The notes beneath the pieces were generated by a model. It saw only the letters and a program-made list of their open reading frames with translations. It made no database searches and had not been told where the DNA came from. A stretch of DNA of 64,000 nt from Commensalibacter nepenthis (GTDB lineage: Bacteria; Pseudomonadota; Alphaproteobacteria; Acetobacterales; Acetobacteraceae): NCBI RefSeq assembly GCF_029953305.1, contig NZ_JASBAN010000001.1, forward strand, positions 1,524,501-1,588,500, written 5' to 3'. Shown here piece after piece: positions 1 to 9,424 of this stretch (position 1 is its first letter; each line of letters starts with the position of its first letter). The translations under genes were made by a program, and so were the position numbers.

Positions 1-1
1 G

Positions 2-808
2 TTTTCTGTATTTGGTTTTCATTTTATAACCTCTACAGATTGGAATCCTGGGGAACAGCAATTCAGTGCTGGGGCTGCTTTGATTGGAACGTTGGTGAGT
101 TCCTGTATCGGGGTTGTTCTGGCGCTACCCTTATCCTTTGGTTGTGCATATTGTCTAAATGAGTTAATGCCACAACGGTTTTCTAAATATATCACAGCAA
201 CCATACAATTATTGGCTGCTATTCCTTCGATTATTTTAGGAATGTGGGGATTTTTTATTTTAGTTCCATTGATGTCTCAATATGTTCAACCTTTTTTACA
301 AAATCTTTTTGGTAATGTGCCTTATATAGAGCTTCTTTTTTCAGGGGGAACTTATGGTATTGGTATTTTAACAGCTGGATTAATTTTGGCTATTATGATT
401 ACGCCGTTTATTACCGCAATTATGCAAGAATCTTTTTCTAATACCCCTGTGATGCTTAAGGAAAGTGCCTATAGTTTAGGTGCGACAAGATGGGAAGTGA
501 TGCATCAAGTGATTGTGCCATGGGTACAAAAAGGTGTTGTCGGTGGGGTCGTTCTGGGATGGGGACGGGCTTTGGGGGAAACAATGGCGGTTACTTTTGT
601 GATTGGAAATGCCCATCATGCCAGTTGGTCTTTGTTTATGCCAAGCAATACGATTGCATCTTTGATCGCATTGGAATTTTCGGAAAGTGCCGTAGGCAGC
701 CTAAAGATGTCCTCTTTGATGGCATTAGGTGCGGTATTGATGGTGATTTCCTTTGTTGTTTTGTTTTGTTCTCAGCTCTTGTTAAAGCAAGTCTTAAAAT
801 CTCGATAG
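2..808 (+). CDS. pstC: Phosphate ABC transporter permease PstC (5' truncated by window)
   Basis: Inner-membrane permease subunit of the high-affinity phosphate importer PstSCAB. The frame is open to the window edge, and residues before the first internal ATG (position 80) read as PstC sequence (FGFHF...W..G), so the N-terminus lies outside. Several hydrophobic helices are visible. The cytoplasmic EAA loop for docking to PstB appears as GATRWEVMHQVIVPW, followed by GRALGETMA. It lies 12 bases upstream of pstA in one operon with pstB, phoU, phoB and phoR. The operon promoter and any Pho box are outside the window. Confidence 0.93.
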   Translation, partial: FSVFGFHFITSTDWNPGEQQFSAGAALIGTLVSSCIGVVLALPLSFGCAYCLNELMPQRFSKYITATIQLLAAIPSIILGMWGFFILVPLMSQYVQPFLQNLFGNVPYIELLFSGGTYGIGILTAGLILAIMITPFITAIMQESFSNTPVMLKESAYSLGATRWEVMHQVIVPWVQKGVVGGVVLGWGRALGETMAVTFVIGNAHHASWSLFMPSNTIASLIALEFSESAVGSLKMSSLMALGAVLMVISFVVLFCSQLLLKQVLKSR

Positions 809-820
809 GATTGAGTGAAA

Positions 821-1693
821 ATGGCACAAGATGTCAAAAAACTACAAGGGCGTAAAAATAATTTAATTACGTGGCGGTTTATAAAGAATCGTTTAATGAC
901 GGTTTTTGCTTTTGGCACGATTCTGGTTATGCTTTGTATTTTAATTTCAGTTTTAATTACATTATTTGTTAATGGCTTATCCGGTTTATCTTTTTTTACA
1001 TTGACGCATATGACGGCACCTCAGGGTTTGCCTGGGGGGTTATTAAATCCTATTTTAGGCAGTATAATTCAAGTCGGAATTGCCATTATTATTGTTGTTC
1101 CAACAGGAATATTAGGGGGTATTTTTCTGGCTGAATGTAGCAATAAAAAGTTGAGTACGATCATCCGCTTTATTGCAGATATTATGATGTCAGTTCCGTC
1201 GATTTTAATTGGTTTATTTGTATATATTCTGTTGGTGATGACCATGGGATATTCAGCATTAGCAGGCTCTGTGGCGTTGGCATTATTGGCGTTGCCGGTG
1301 ATTGCGCGTACGACTGAAGAATCATTGAATATGGTTCCGTCTGCTATCCATGAAGCCGGTTTTGCGCTGGGTGCACCGAAGTGGAAAGTGATTTTGTTTA
1401 TCTGTTTGCCTGCTGCCAAAGGGGGTATTATTACAGGTATATTACTTTCTATATCAAGAATGGCTGGCGAAACGGCGCCGTTACTTTTTACCTCTTTAGG
1501 CAACTCGGATTGGAGTTGGAATATCTTAAAACCGATGGCAAGCCTGCCGTTAACAATTTATCAATATGCAGATTCTGCAGATGACACATGGATTAAACTT
1601 GCATGGACAGCGGCATTATTAATTACTCTTTTTGTCTTATGTTTAAATCTAATTGCACGAATATATGTGGATAGGCATCGGAAAAAGGATTAA
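821..1693 (+). CDS. pstA: Phosphate ABC transporter permease PstA
   Basis: Second inner-membrane permease of the Pst phosphate importer, pairing with PstC. It has six hydrophobic segments. The EAA-loop region GAPKWKVILFICLPAAKGG is followed by SRMAGETAPLLFT, which is typical of PstA. A GTG at 815 is in frame, but the ATG at 821 is better spaced from the aggA-type ribosome site at 807-810 and is preferred. The length of about 290 residues is usual for PstA. The pstB start follows after 6 bases, so the genes are co-transcribed. Confidence 0.93.
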   Translation: MAQDVKKLQGRKNNLITWRFIKNRLMTVFAFGTILVMLCILISVLITLFVNGLSGLSFFTLTHMTAPQGLPGGLLNPILGSIIQVGIAIIIVVPTGILGGIFLAECSNKKLSTIIRFIADIMMSVPSILIGLFVYILLVMTMGYSALAGSVALALLALPVIARTTEESLNMVPSAIHEAGFALGAPKWKVILFICLPAAKGGIITGILLSISRMAGETAPLLFTSLGNSDWSWNILKPMASLPLTIYQYADSADDTWIKLAWTAALLITLFVLCLNLIARIYVDRHRKKD

Positions 1694-1699
1694 TTTGGA

Positions 1700-2482
1700 A
1701 TGATAAGTAATATGGATAATATGGATAGCAATGTTGCTATTTCAATTCAAAAGGTGAATTTTTATTATGGTGCATATCATGCACTAAGAGATATTAACTT
1801 TGATATTGCCGCGAAAAAAGTCACAGCGATGATTGGACCTTCTGGCTGTGGGAAATCAACATTGTTAAGAATGTTGAACAGGATGTATGATTTATATCCA
1901 AACCAATATGCCAAAGGGGATATTTTGTTTGATGGTGTGAATATTTTGGACAAAGACATTGATTTGAATGTTTTGAGATCGCGCATTGGAATGGTTTTTC
2001 AAAAACCAACGCCTTTTAGTATGTCGGTTTATGAAAATATTGCGTTTGGGATTAAATTGTACGAACGTCCTTCGTCTGCGCGGATACAGGAAAAAATTGA
2101 GACTGCATTGCGCCAGGTTGCGTTGTGGGATGAAGTCAAAGACCGTTTACATCGTTCAGCTTTGGGATTATCAGGTGGGCAGCAACAAAGGTTATGTATT
2201 GCCAGAGCGTTGGCAGTTGAGCCAGAAGTGTTATTACTCGATGAGCCCACATCTGCACTAGATCCTATTTCAACGGCTAAGATCGAAGAGTTGTTGGATA
2301 TTTTAAAAGAAAAATATACAATTGTTTTAGTGACTCATAATTTACAACAAGCAGCACGTTGTGCAGATAATGTTGCTTTTTTCTATTCTGGTGAACTCGT
2401 TGAAATTAACGATGCTGCAACATTATTTACAAAGCCAGCTCAGCCCAAAACGCATGATTATATTACTGGACGTTTTGGATAA
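1700..2482 (+). CDS. pstB: Phosphate ABC transporter ATP-binding protein PstB
   Basis: Cytoplasmic ATPase that powers phosphate import through PstCA. The Walker A motif GPSGCGKST, the ABC signature LSGGQQQR, Walker [14 protein letters not shown] and the H-loop residue in VTHNLQQA are all present in the right order. The 260-residue length is normal for PstB. Three in-frame ATGs lie close together (1700, 1712, 1721); the first is kept because a purine-rich stretch (aaaaaggat) precedes it. It is followed after 17 bases by phoU, the usual partner. Confidence 0.95.
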   Translation: MISNMDNMDSNVAISIQKVNFYYGAYHALRDINFDIAAKKVTAMIGPSGCGKSTLLRMLNRMYDLYPNQYAKGDILFDGVNILDKDIDLNVLRSRIGMVFQKPTPFSMSVYENIAFGIKLYERPSSARIQEKIETALRQVALWDEVKDRLHRSALGLSGGQQQRLCIARALAVEPEVLLLDEPTSALDPISTAKIEELLDILKEKYTIVLVTHNLQQAARCADNVAFFYSGELVEINDAATLFTKPAQPKTHDYITGRFG

Positions 2483-2499
2483 AAAGGAATGATATAAAA

Positions 2500-3216
2500 A
2501 TGGTAGATAAACTTCCAGAACATACAGTCAGCCGTTATGAGCAAGAGCTGGAACAATTACGCAGTATGATTTTACGCATGTTTGGTATGGTTGAAAATCA
2601 GCTGGCACAAACGTTGGTTGTCTTACGTGATCGAAAAATTGATACGGCGTATGAAATTGCGCTGCATGATATTGAAATTGATGCCTATGAGAAAATGGTC
2701 AGTGCCTTTTCTATTCAGATATTGGCATTACGATCACCGATGGCGATTGATTTACGTGAGATTGTTTCTGCGTTTAAGGTCAGTGTTGATTTGGAACGTA
2801 TTGGTGATTTAATTGCGGGTATGTGTCGTCGTATCGTTCAAATTAAAACGATCAACGAGAATATTCCATTATCAGGGTTGTTGACAATGGGACGACAAGT
2901 GCAAGAAAATTTACGCCAAGTGGTGATTGCAATTTCTACGCAAGATCAAAAATTGATGTTACATCTATGGAGTGTGGATGACATTGTAGATGATTTATAT
3001 TTGTCTGTTTTCACAGAATTAACCAACTTAATGGAAAAAGATTCTCAATATATTTGGGTATGCTCTCATTTGCTATTTATGGTAAAAAACCTAGAGAGAA
3101 TAGGGGATCATATCATTAATATTATCGAGAGTTATTATTACGTCTTTACAGGAGATACGCTCCCTTATCAACGTGTGGGTCCTGTGGATGTTATAGAGGA
3201 TACGATAGAATCGTGA
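2500..3216 (+). CDS. phoU: Phosphate signalling regulator PhoU
   Basis: All-helical peripheral protein that links the Pst transporter to the PhoR kinase and represses the Pho response when phosphate is plentiful. The protein shows the two PhoU helical repeats, each with an acidic/basic LERIGD motif (DLERIGDLIAGM and NLERIGDHIINI) that forms the metal-binding sites. The start ATG at 2500 follows the ribosome site aaaaagga. The stop codon overlaps the start of phoB, indicating translational coupling. Confidence 0.94.
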   Translation: MVDKLPEHTVSRYEQELEQLRSMILRMFGMVENQLAQTLVVLRDRKIDTAYEIALHDIEIDAYEKMVSAFSIQILALRSPMAIDLREIVSAFKVSVDLERIGDLIAGMCRRIVQIKTINENIPLSGLLTMGRQVQENLRQVVIAISTQDQKLMLHLWSVDDIVDDLYLSVFTELTNLMEKDSQYIWVCSHLLFMVKNLERIGDHIINIIESYYYVFTGDTLPYQRVGPVDVIEDTIES

Positions 3217-3914
3217 TGAATGCCTTGGTAAATATTTTGATTGTTGAAGATGATACGTCCATTGCCTTATTGCTACAGTATAATCTCGAGAAAAAAGGAT
3301 ATAAGGTGGATGTGGCTGGGAACTATGCTGATGCGTTGACTTATATTCAAAATAATAGCTATTCTGCATTAATATTAGATTGGAATTTGCCGGGCGGCAC
3401 GGGGCTGGATATTTGTCGTTACATTCGTAGCAAAGAAGGGATCTCTGCTTTAGCGGTTATTATGTTAACGGCGCGAGGAGAAGAGCTGGATGAAATCTCA
3501 GCCTTTGATGTGGGTGTAGATGATTTTATTACTAAGCCTTTTAGTATTGATACATTATTATTAAGATTAAAAGCGGTGTTGAGGCGTTCAAGTTTTACTT
3601 CGAAGGTTAAAAATGAAGTTTTACGGTTCGAAGATATTGTCTTTAATATGTTAGAGCACCGCGTATATCGTAATGAACGTTTGCTTAATTTGGGTCCAAC
3701 AGAATATAAAATGTTAGAATATTTTCTACGTAATCCTAAAAAAGTTTTTTCACGTGAAGAGCTATTAAATGCGGTTTGGGGTGAGAATATGAATGTTGAA
3801 ATTAGAACGGTTGATGTTCATATCTTACGATTAAGAAAAGAGCTAAATGCAGGTGGAGAGCGGGATATCATTCGCACGATTCGATCTGCAGGATATGCTC
3901 TTGATGTTCAATAA
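3213..3914 (+). CDS. phoB: Phosphate regulon response regulator PhoB
   Basis: OmpR/PhoB-family transcription factor activated by PhoR under phosphate starvation. The receiver domain carries the phospho-acceptor in LILDWNLPGGTG, the conserved Thr in MLTARGEE and the Lys in TKPFS. The C-terminal half is a winged-helix DNA-binding domain (FSREELLNAVWG, VDVHILRLRKEL, TIRSAGYAL). GTG at 3213 and ATG at 3216 are both possible starts, and both overlap the phoU stop. The end overlaps the likely phoR start by 11 bases. Confidence 0.94.
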   Translation: MMNALVNILIVEDDTSIALLLQYNLEKKGYKVDVAGNYADALTYIQNNSYSALILDWNLPGGTGLDICRYIRSKEGISALAVIMLTARGEELDEISAFDVGVDDFITKPFSIDTLLLRLKAVLRRSSFTSKVKNEVLRFEDIVFNMLEHRVYRNERLLNLGPTEYKMLEYFLRNPKKVFSREELLNAVWGENMNVEIRTVDVHILRLRKELNAGGERDIIRTIRSAGYALDVQ

Positions 3915-5157
3915 TATAGAATTTGACGTTTTATTTGTGTTTATATTGGGTGCTATTATCGGTTTAAGCATCCGTTTCATTTTTCAACAAATTTCGAGAA
4001 ATATTATATCTGTTAAAGAGCATTCGATTGTTCAGGATTCTAGTAAAGGTTTTTTTACAACCTTAGATGATCTTAAAGTTATTATAGATCATATTTCCTT
4101 GCCTATTTTGGTAATCTCTCATCAAAAAACGCCCATTTCTGCATCATTAAGAAATGAATACAAAGAACATTTCAAGTATTTTACCAATAACATTGCTTAT
4201 GATTTCAACATCTATGCGTATAATCATTATAATGATGTGTTTTTAGATATTTTTCGACATCCATTATTCATACAAACTTTGGAAACTCAATCAAAAGACT
4301 CTGTTGTTGAGATAGAGATACAGTTTGAACTTCCTAAATTTTATTATTTTAAACTTGTTTTTAATTCTTTTGATCGTCCAGTACATTTAGAGAATATTGT
4401 TCTTGTTAGTATTATCGATCAAAGCCAATCTATTTCTTTTAATCAAATGCGTACTGACTTTATCGCACACGCCAGTCACGAGTTACGCACCCCTTTGACA
4501 TCGTTAGACGGGTTCGTGCAAACATTATTAAAAATGGATGATGCTGACCCTGAGATGCAAAAGAAGTTTTTGGATATTATGCAGATGCAAGTTGGGCGTA
4601 TGATTCGTTTAACTAATGGATTATTGGCATTATCGAGAGTGGAACGCGACGAATATAAACTGATCAAAGAACATGTTAATTTAAAGGATGTGTTACAACA
4701 AATACTAGAAGAAGCACGATTTAAAATGAAAGATCGAGGAATTATTCTAGAATATAAAGATCATGCCGAAGCGCAGGAAATAGAAATCTATGCAGAAAAA
4801 GATCAACTTTTTCAAATTTTTCATAATCTTTTAGAAAATGCCATGCGATATGCACCTTTGGGCAATCATCAAGAGGCAACAGTGATTTGTGAACTTTCTT
4901 TTTCTGAGGATCGGATCAAGTGGCCTGGCTTAGGGTGGGTGGTTTCCATCAAGGATAATGGACCAGGAATAGAAAAAAATCATATTCCACGGTTAACGGA
5001 ACGTTTTTACCGTGCTGATGATAAAAACGGTGGCACGGGGCTGGGGTTGGCTATTGTCAAACATCTTGTTACCCGCCACAAAGGGGCTTTGATTATAGAA
5101 AGTCAATTAGGGAAGGGAAGTTGTTTTTCAATATGGTTTCCCATGAATTATACATAA
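3904..5157 (+). CDS. phoR: Phosphate regulon sensor histidine kinase PhoR
   Basis: Membrane-bound sensor kinase for PhoB. One clear N-terminal membrane segment (VLFVFILGAIIGLSIRFIF) is followed by a PAS-like linker, the H-box HASHELRTPLTSLDG, and an ATPase domain with N-box HNLLENAMRYAP, G1 DNGPGIE and G2 GGTGLGLA. The frame is open from 3847, but that would overlap phoB by 68 bases. ATG 3904 (or 3895) after the aggat site inside the phoB end is more likely. It is the last gene before the prophage attL core at 5177. Confidence 0.9.
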   Translation: MFNNIEFDVLFVFILGAIIGLSIRFIFQQISRNIISVKEHSIVQDSSKGFFTTLDDLKVIIDHISLPILVISHQKTPISASLRNEYKEHFKYFTNNIAYDFNIYAYNHYNDVFLDIFRHPLFIQTLETQSKDSVVEIEIQFELPKFYYFKLVFNSFDRPVHLENIVLVSIIDQSQSISFNQMRTDFIAHASHELRTPLTSLDGFVQTLLKMDDADPEMQKKFLDIMQMQVGRMIRLTNGLLALSRVERDEYKLIKEHVNLKDVLQQILEEARFKMKDRGIILEYKDHAEAQEIEIYAEKDQLFQIFHNLLENAMRYAPLGNHQEATVICELSFSEDRIKWPGLGWVVSIKDNGPGIEKNHIPRLTERFYRADDKNGGTGLGLAIVKHLVTRHKGALIIESQLGKGSCFSIWFPMNYT

Positions 5158-5176
5158 TTTATAATAAATTAGGGAA

Positions 5177-5193
5177 ATGGTGCTGTTAGAGAG
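5177..5193. other. attL core (left attachment site)
   Basis: The 17-bp sequence ATGGTGCTGTTAGAGAG is repeated exactly at 58933-58949, where it forms the 3' end of the tRNA-Thr gene plus one base. After one mismatch three more bases match. This left copy is the orphan 3' tail of the tRNA displaced by integration. Confidence 0.9.
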
Positions 5194-5296
5194 CATTTTC
5201 AACCTATTGATTTTATTATATTTTATTAAATTTCAACTACTTATATGCCTTATTTTTTAGCAAAATCACCCTATTTTTCCCCATTTTATAATCTAT

Positions 5297-5324
5297 TTTA
5301 CACCAAACTACACCATGATATAAT
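5297..5324 (+). promoter_or_regulatory. Integrase promoter overlapping probable integrase arm sites
   Basis: A -35-like TTTACA (5297-5302), a 16-bp spacer and a perfect -10 TATAAT (5319-5324) lie 31 bases before the integrase start. The spacer holds the direct repeat TACACCAAA-C-TACACCA, which recurs as TACACCAAA-T-TACACCAAA at 58882-58900 inside attR. The shared repeats suggest arm-type binding sites, so integrase or excisionase binding could also control int transcription. Confidence 0.55.
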
Positions 5325-5355
5325 GACAAAATAGGCTCGTATTGAAAGATGTATC

Positions 5356-6366
5356 ATGGCAACTATTATTAAAAGAAATGGATCGTTTCGGGTGCAGATA
5401 AATCGCAAAGGTAAACGTTTATCCGCAACCTTTGATACTAAAGCTCAAGCTGAAGTATGGGCTTATCAAATGGAAGCTATGATTTTAAATGACGAAAATC
5501 TTGAACAAGAAATAATTGTCAATGAGGCTTTAAGCGTTATTGATGTTTTTGAAAAGTATAAAAATACGGTTTCGCCTAAAAAAAGAGGGTTCGTTAAAGA
5601 AAAAATTCGAATCGAAAAACTCTGTCGAGATCCTGCTTTTGCAATCCCTATTGAAAGATTGACTAATAAGGCATTAGCTGTTTGGCGTGACAAAAGATTA
5701 ACTCAAGTTCAACCATTGACTGTCAAGCGAGAGTTAATTCTAATATCAGCAATCTTAAATACGGCGATTAAAGAATGGGGAGTAGATTTATCTCACAACC
5801 CCGTCCAGATGATTCAACAACCCAAAAATCCTAGACCACGCAATCAACGAATATCAGAGGAAAATAAATTAAAGATTATTGAACAGCTCAATTGGGATAT
5901 GAAAACACCACCTGTAACGACAAGCCAATGGGTAGCTTTTGCTTTTTGTTTGGCTTTGGCAACAGCAATGCGTAGGGGCGAGATATGTTCATTCACATGG
6001 GGAGATTTGTATCTTGAGGAATCCTATATTCATCTTGATATGACCAAGAACGGAGATGAAAGAAATGTTCCTTTGTCTACCAAAGCGAAATCTTTGTTAA
6101 AATTATTAATTCCTCAAAGCAAAAATGTCAGGGTCGTTGCGGTTACCCCAGATGTGCTAAGTTCTACATTCAGAAAGGCTAAGATTGCGGTGGGACTAGA
6201 AAATATAAGATTTCATGACGCAAGACGAGAGGCTACTACGCAATTTGCTGAGAAACTTTCTAATCCCTTAGAACTATCTGCTGTAACAGGTCACAAAGAT
6301 ATTAATCTGTTGCGTAGCACTTATTATAATCCGGACGCAAGTAAAATAGCAAAAAAATTAGATTAG
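5356..6366 (+). CDS. int: Tyrosine recombinase (phage integrase)
   Basis: Site-specific recombinase that inserts and excises the prophage at tRNA-Thr. The N-terminal 60 residues resemble an arm-binding domain, and residues 60-160 form the SAM-like core-binding domain. The catalytic domain has Arg206 (ATAMRRGE), the HxxR box at His287-Arg290 (FHDARRE), His313 (VTGHKD) and the Tyr at 323/324 (STYYNPD). At 336 residues it is a full-length phage integrase. It is convergent with, and overlaps by 4 bases, the small excisionase-like gene, a common int/xis arrangement. Confidence 0.93.
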   Translation: MATIIKRNGSFRVQINRKGKRLSATFDTKAQAEVWAYQMEAMILNDENLEQEIIVNEALSVIDVFEKYKNTVSPKKRGFVKEKIRIEKLCRDPAFAIPIERLTNKALAVWRDKRLTQVQPLTVKRELILISAILNTAIKEWGVDLSHNPVQMIQQPKNPRPRNQRISEENKLKIIEQLNWDMKTPPVTTSQWVAFAFCLALATAMRRGEICSFTWGDLYLEESYIHLDMTKNGDERNVPLSTKAKSLLKLLIPQSKNVRVVAVTPDVLSSTFRKAKIAVGLENIRFHDARREATTQFAEKLSNPLELSAVTGHKDINLLRSTYYNPDASKIAKKLD

Positions 6367-6599
6367 AAGACATTATGTTCTTTCCTCTTCCGCCCTCTGG
6401 CTGGTTTGTTGTTTTTATCGTCTTTAAGCCAGTCATTCACGATATCCACATGCCATTTTGTTTTTGAAGTCCTAATTGGTGGTGGTAATCTTTCAGGATG
6501 TTTGCTTTTTAGTGTGGCTACATATTTTTTTGAATATCCTAACAAACATGCCAACCCTTCATAACCAACTACCTTCGATTGCGTTTTCATTCCCCACAT
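6363..6599 (-). CDS. Small DNA-binding protein, excisionase-like
   Basis: 78 residues with a helix-turn-helix pattern at the N-terminus (GYEGLACLLGYSKKYVATLKSKH) followed by a wing-like PPPIRTSKTKWHVDIVNDWL and a basic tail (KPARGRKRKE). This matches the AlpA/MerR-like fold of phage excisionases. Its position, tail-to-tail with the integrase and last in the leftward operon, supports a directionality-factor role. An internal ATG (MKTQSK, 6590) is an alternative start. The function is inferred from fold and position only. Confidence 0.6.
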   Translation of the reverse strand: MWGMKTQSKVVGYEGLACLLGYSKKYVATLKSKHPERLPPPIRTSKTKWHVDIVNDWLKDDKNNKPARGRKRKEHNVF

Positions 6600-6657
6600 C
6601 CATTTATAAAATCGTTAATTGCGTATCCCAGCCAAAAGCTGGAGATCATTATGAGTA

Positions 6658-6978
6658 TTATTGCGATGAGCATGAGTTAAATACCTCGATATTGTTTGTA
6701 TTTTTGTCTGAAACTATCATTAAGCGTTCGGCATCTTGAGGTAAAATATAAGAAATTTCTCCGTCTGCATTATAACCACACCAAGCATAGCTCTTGTTCA
6801 GGCTTGCGTTAAATAGCCACATTTCTGGTTGTTCTTGCCAACCGTGTCTATCTTCATCGTAGATTGATGTCGTTCCATAGATATTGACAATTTGGTCATG
6901 CCTTAGATTTTTTCCTCTTACCTCTTTCTCAACATTACAATCATAACGGTAAAGTGTATTTTCTTTGAGGTTACACAT
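6658..6978 (-). CDS. Hypothetical early phage protein
   Basis: Unrecognised protein of 106 residues. The start is placed at ATG 6978 because this codon overlaps the stop of the upstream ATPase gene (gATGTGTAA), indicating coupled translation; an upstream in-frame start exists at 7032. The sequence is rich in Tyr, Trp, Asn and acidic residues with no membrane segment. It belongs to the leftward recombination operon, so a role in DNA metabolism or its control is possible but not shown. Confidence 0.5.
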   Translation of the reverse strand: MCNLKENTLYRYDCNVEKEVRGKNLRHDQIVNIYGTTSIYDEDRHGWQEQPEMWLFNASLNKSYAWCGYNADGEISYILPQDAERLMIVSDKNTNNIEVFNSCSSQ

Positions 6979-7993
6979 CTGCTTGTGCCTCCTCGTTATC
7001 AAATTCACGGAGCGCTTGTTCAATGAGGTCATCTATGATGCCAGCCCATATTGGCTCTTTTTCTACTAATTCTTTGCGAAGGTTGATGGTTGCTTTGTGA
7101 CCCGTAATTTTCTCTAATTGAGTGCGATCTTTAACTTGTGATAACGTATTTGCAAGACGTTCATAGTTTTGCTCAAGTTGTGATTTCTTGGGTTCAATAT
7201 CGCAACCGCTTTCAGACCACTCTTTCAATCTCTTTCCATGTTCAACGCTAATTAGCTGACCATTTTGGAAAATTACTTGCATATCTCTATTAAGTTTTTT
7301 GTCTAACTCATAATTAGGCTTTCCAGGGTTTGTTGGCTCTAAGGTTAAAGATGCTGTCATTTCAAACATAAAGCCTTTTTCGCAAATAGGTTGAAATCCT
7401 TGATTAACAACCTCAGTAAACCCTTTATGATTTTTAATAGGTTTAACTTTTTCTTCAGCACGTAAGCAAAAAATAATATGACTTCTAACTTGTGTTAGTT
7501 TAGCCATCATCTTCTTATGTTGTTTTTTAGGTTCAGCCCAAGAGAGCATTTTAACAGCTTCTAGTTTTTTAAAATTAATTTCGCCAGTTTGATTGTCTGT
7601 TGCTTTTCTTAGAGCTATTCCATCAGACATCTCAACAATACCACCTTCACCATTCCATTCATGAGATGCGCTGTCGATAACAATTACAGATGCGCCAGCT
7701 TGCTCACAGGTTTGAATTGCTTCTATATAACGTTCTGGTGTAAAAGGAGGAACAAAATCCAAATGAAGAAAATTAAATGTTCCTTTGTTATGGTCTGCTT
7801 GTTCACCGTTTTTTGGTGCATATTGCAAAGAGCGTCCAGCTTCGGTATCAATAACGGCAATCTTTCCGTTGTCACCAGCAATCCCTTGTGCCAATAAAAG
7901 GGCTGAATATGTTTTCCCAGAGCCAGAGGCTCCAGCAATAGCAAAAAGTAAATTGATTTTTTGACGAACAGCAGGTTGTAAAGTGAAACTCAT
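6971..7993 (-). CDS. AAA/RecA-like ATPase, probable Sak4-type single-strand annealing protein
   Basis: RecA-fold ATPase with Walker A GASGSGKT at residues 21-28 and Walker B-like ASVIVIDSASHEW near residue 100. The family (phage nucleotide-binding protein, Sak4-like) pairs complementary DNA during phage recombination. The gene directly follows a RecE-like nuclease in the same leftward operon, the usual exonuclease plus annealase pairing. The C-terminal about 100 residues are charged and helical and may bind partners such as SSB. The Sak4 label is by overall resemblance, not a decisive motif. Confidence 0.7.
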   Translation of the reverse strand: MSFTLQPAVRQKINLLFAIAGASGSGKTYSALLLAQGIAGDNGKIAVIDTEAGRSLQYAPKNGEQADHNKGTFNFLHLDFVPPFTPERYIEAIQTCEQAGASVIVIDSASHEWNGEGGIVEMSDGIALRKATDNQTGEINFKKLEAVKMLSWAEPKKQHKKMMAKLTQVRSHIIFCLRAEEKVKPIKNHKGFTEVVNQGFQPICEKGFMFEMTASLTLEPTNPGKPNYELDKKLNRDMQVIFQNGQLISVEHGKRLKEWSESGCDIEPKKSQLEQNYERLANTLSQVKDRTQLEKITGHKATINLRKELVEKEPIWAGIIDDLIEQALREFDNEEAQADV

Positions 7994-7995
7994 AA

Positions 7996-8902
7996 TTAAA
8001 CCCCCATTGCTTCATAGTAATAATTTTGTTCTTCAATTTGACGAATTACCCAAGGTTTAGGTTCAACACACACGATTTGATCGGTATATCCATCAAGATC
8101 ATCTTTTTGAATTGTTGCTTCCCATAGTTTAATGGCTCGTTCTATTTCTTGTTCAGCAAGTTCTTGTAGTTGATTATCAATCGTGAAAACGGAAACTTCA
8201 AAAGGTTCAAACATTTCTATAACGACAAAATGAGTAGGTGGTCTTTTTTGTCCTGTTAATTTTTTTAGACCTCTTTCATAAAAAACGCCTTGCGTTCTAT
8301 ATGTAGTCATGAGTTTATTTTGCCATTCAAAAGGCGACCCAGACCAGTTTGTTCCTTTGATATCAAAGATTGGATATGTAGGGTTCTTTGGTAGTTTATC
8401 GATCATGGATCGACACCAAATATTACCTTCCTGCCATGACATAACGACTTCATTATCACTTTTGGAAAAGAAAGCATCGCTGATGACATGAAGTTTTAAC
8501 TTACTTAACGCCGTTTTTGCACATTCATAAATATTATCAAAGCATTTTTCTAAGATTGGTGTTTTGTTTGCAGAAAATGCTTCTTGCTTTAATTCCTTAG
8601 CTTTTGGATTTCTATAATCATCATAACGTATGATCCAAATATCGTTCCCTTTGTTTAAAATAAGATTATGAAGCACTGTTCCCATTATCATATCTTTAGT
8701 AGGTTCTTTTTCCTTCTTGTTAGGTGTGATGAACCTTGGATGTTTCCATGCTGCGTGATAAGGGCTTTTATCCAATAAATCCCGAATGAGGCTGTTGGAC
8801 AGGCTGGGGGTAGGGCATGGATCATTATGATAGATTGACGCTGGCATATCGTAATAGATGTCAGGTTCAGTAATTTCAAAGTTTGAAGGGTAATTAACCA
8901 TT
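7996..8902 (-). CDS. PD-(D/E)XK nuclease, RecE/exonuclease VIII-like
   Basis: Probable double-strand DNA exonuclease for phage recombination. The N-terminal motif YHNDPCPTPSLSNSLIRDLLDKSPYHA is typical of the RecE C-terminal nuclease family (DUF3799-type). MGTVLHNLIL is the conserved helix, and the metal-binding D-x-K is in FDIKGTNW. Next to it lies the Sak4-like ATPase. The open frame extends to 8913 (MEGAMVNYP); the exact start is uncertain and a start inside that segment is likely. It overlaps the upstream coiled-coil gene slightly. Confidence 0.78.
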
Positions 8903-9115
8903 GCCCCCTCCATTGTGTTGGGGGAACATATTTTCGTTTATATGAAATATTTGTGAATCGATATTGGTTAGGTGATCGGTTGAAAAAACAGTTTCCCATT
9001 CTCTTAATTGACTAAGAAGCATTTCGATTTTTTTGTCTTTAATGTCGTTATCGATATGTAGTTTTTTATTCTCTTCGATTAAGGCATTGATGAAATCTGA
9101 GAGTTTATTTTCCAT
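8894..9115 (-). CDS. Hypothetical coiled-coil early phage protein
   Basis: 73 residues, mostly one amphipathic helix (FINALIEENKKLHIDNDIKDKKIEMLLSQLREWE) with a coiled-coil pattern and a Gly/Asn-rich tail. No known domain recognised. Its 3' end overlaps the nuclease start region and its start overlaps the gene upstream, so it is translated as part of the leftward operon. Confidence 0.5.
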   Translation of the reverse strand: MENKLSDFINALIEENKKLHIDNDIKDKKIEMLLSQLREWETVFSTDHLTNIDSQIFHINENMFPQHNGGGNG

Positions 9116-9350
9116 GGCTCATTCTCCATGTGTTATTGTTGGCTAGTTTATCGAGTTTCCATTGTAGTTTTTGGGCTATTTGGCGGCATTCTTTGGCATG
9201 TTTGGGATGTCGTTGATTGTAAATATCAGCGTGACGATTGCGGTATTTGATTTGATCTTCTAATTCTTTTATTTTGAGCTCGTTAGCTTCTCGTCGTTGT
9301 TGTAAAAAATCTGGAATTAAGGTAAGTATTTTTTTGCATGATAGATGCAT
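9105..9350 (-). CDS. Hypothetical basic early phage protein
   Basis: 81 residues, highly charged, with a helical segment QQRREANELKIKELEDQIKYR and many Arg, Lys and His. First gene of the leftward recombination operon; the operator-like repeats at 9425-9476 lie just upstream. No family recognised. It could be a small nucleic-acid-binding or regulatory protein; this is only a guess from charge. Confidence 0.5.
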   Translation of the reverse strand: MHLSCKKILTLIPDFLQQRREANELKIKELEDQIKYRNRHADIYNQRHPKHAKECRQIAQKLQWKLDKLANNNTWRMSHGK

Positions 9351-9424
9351 GTTAAACTCCTTTGGGGGTTGGATAAGGGGCTAGAGGGCAGAAGAGCTAG
9401 CCTCTTGTTTTAGTATGATTAATA

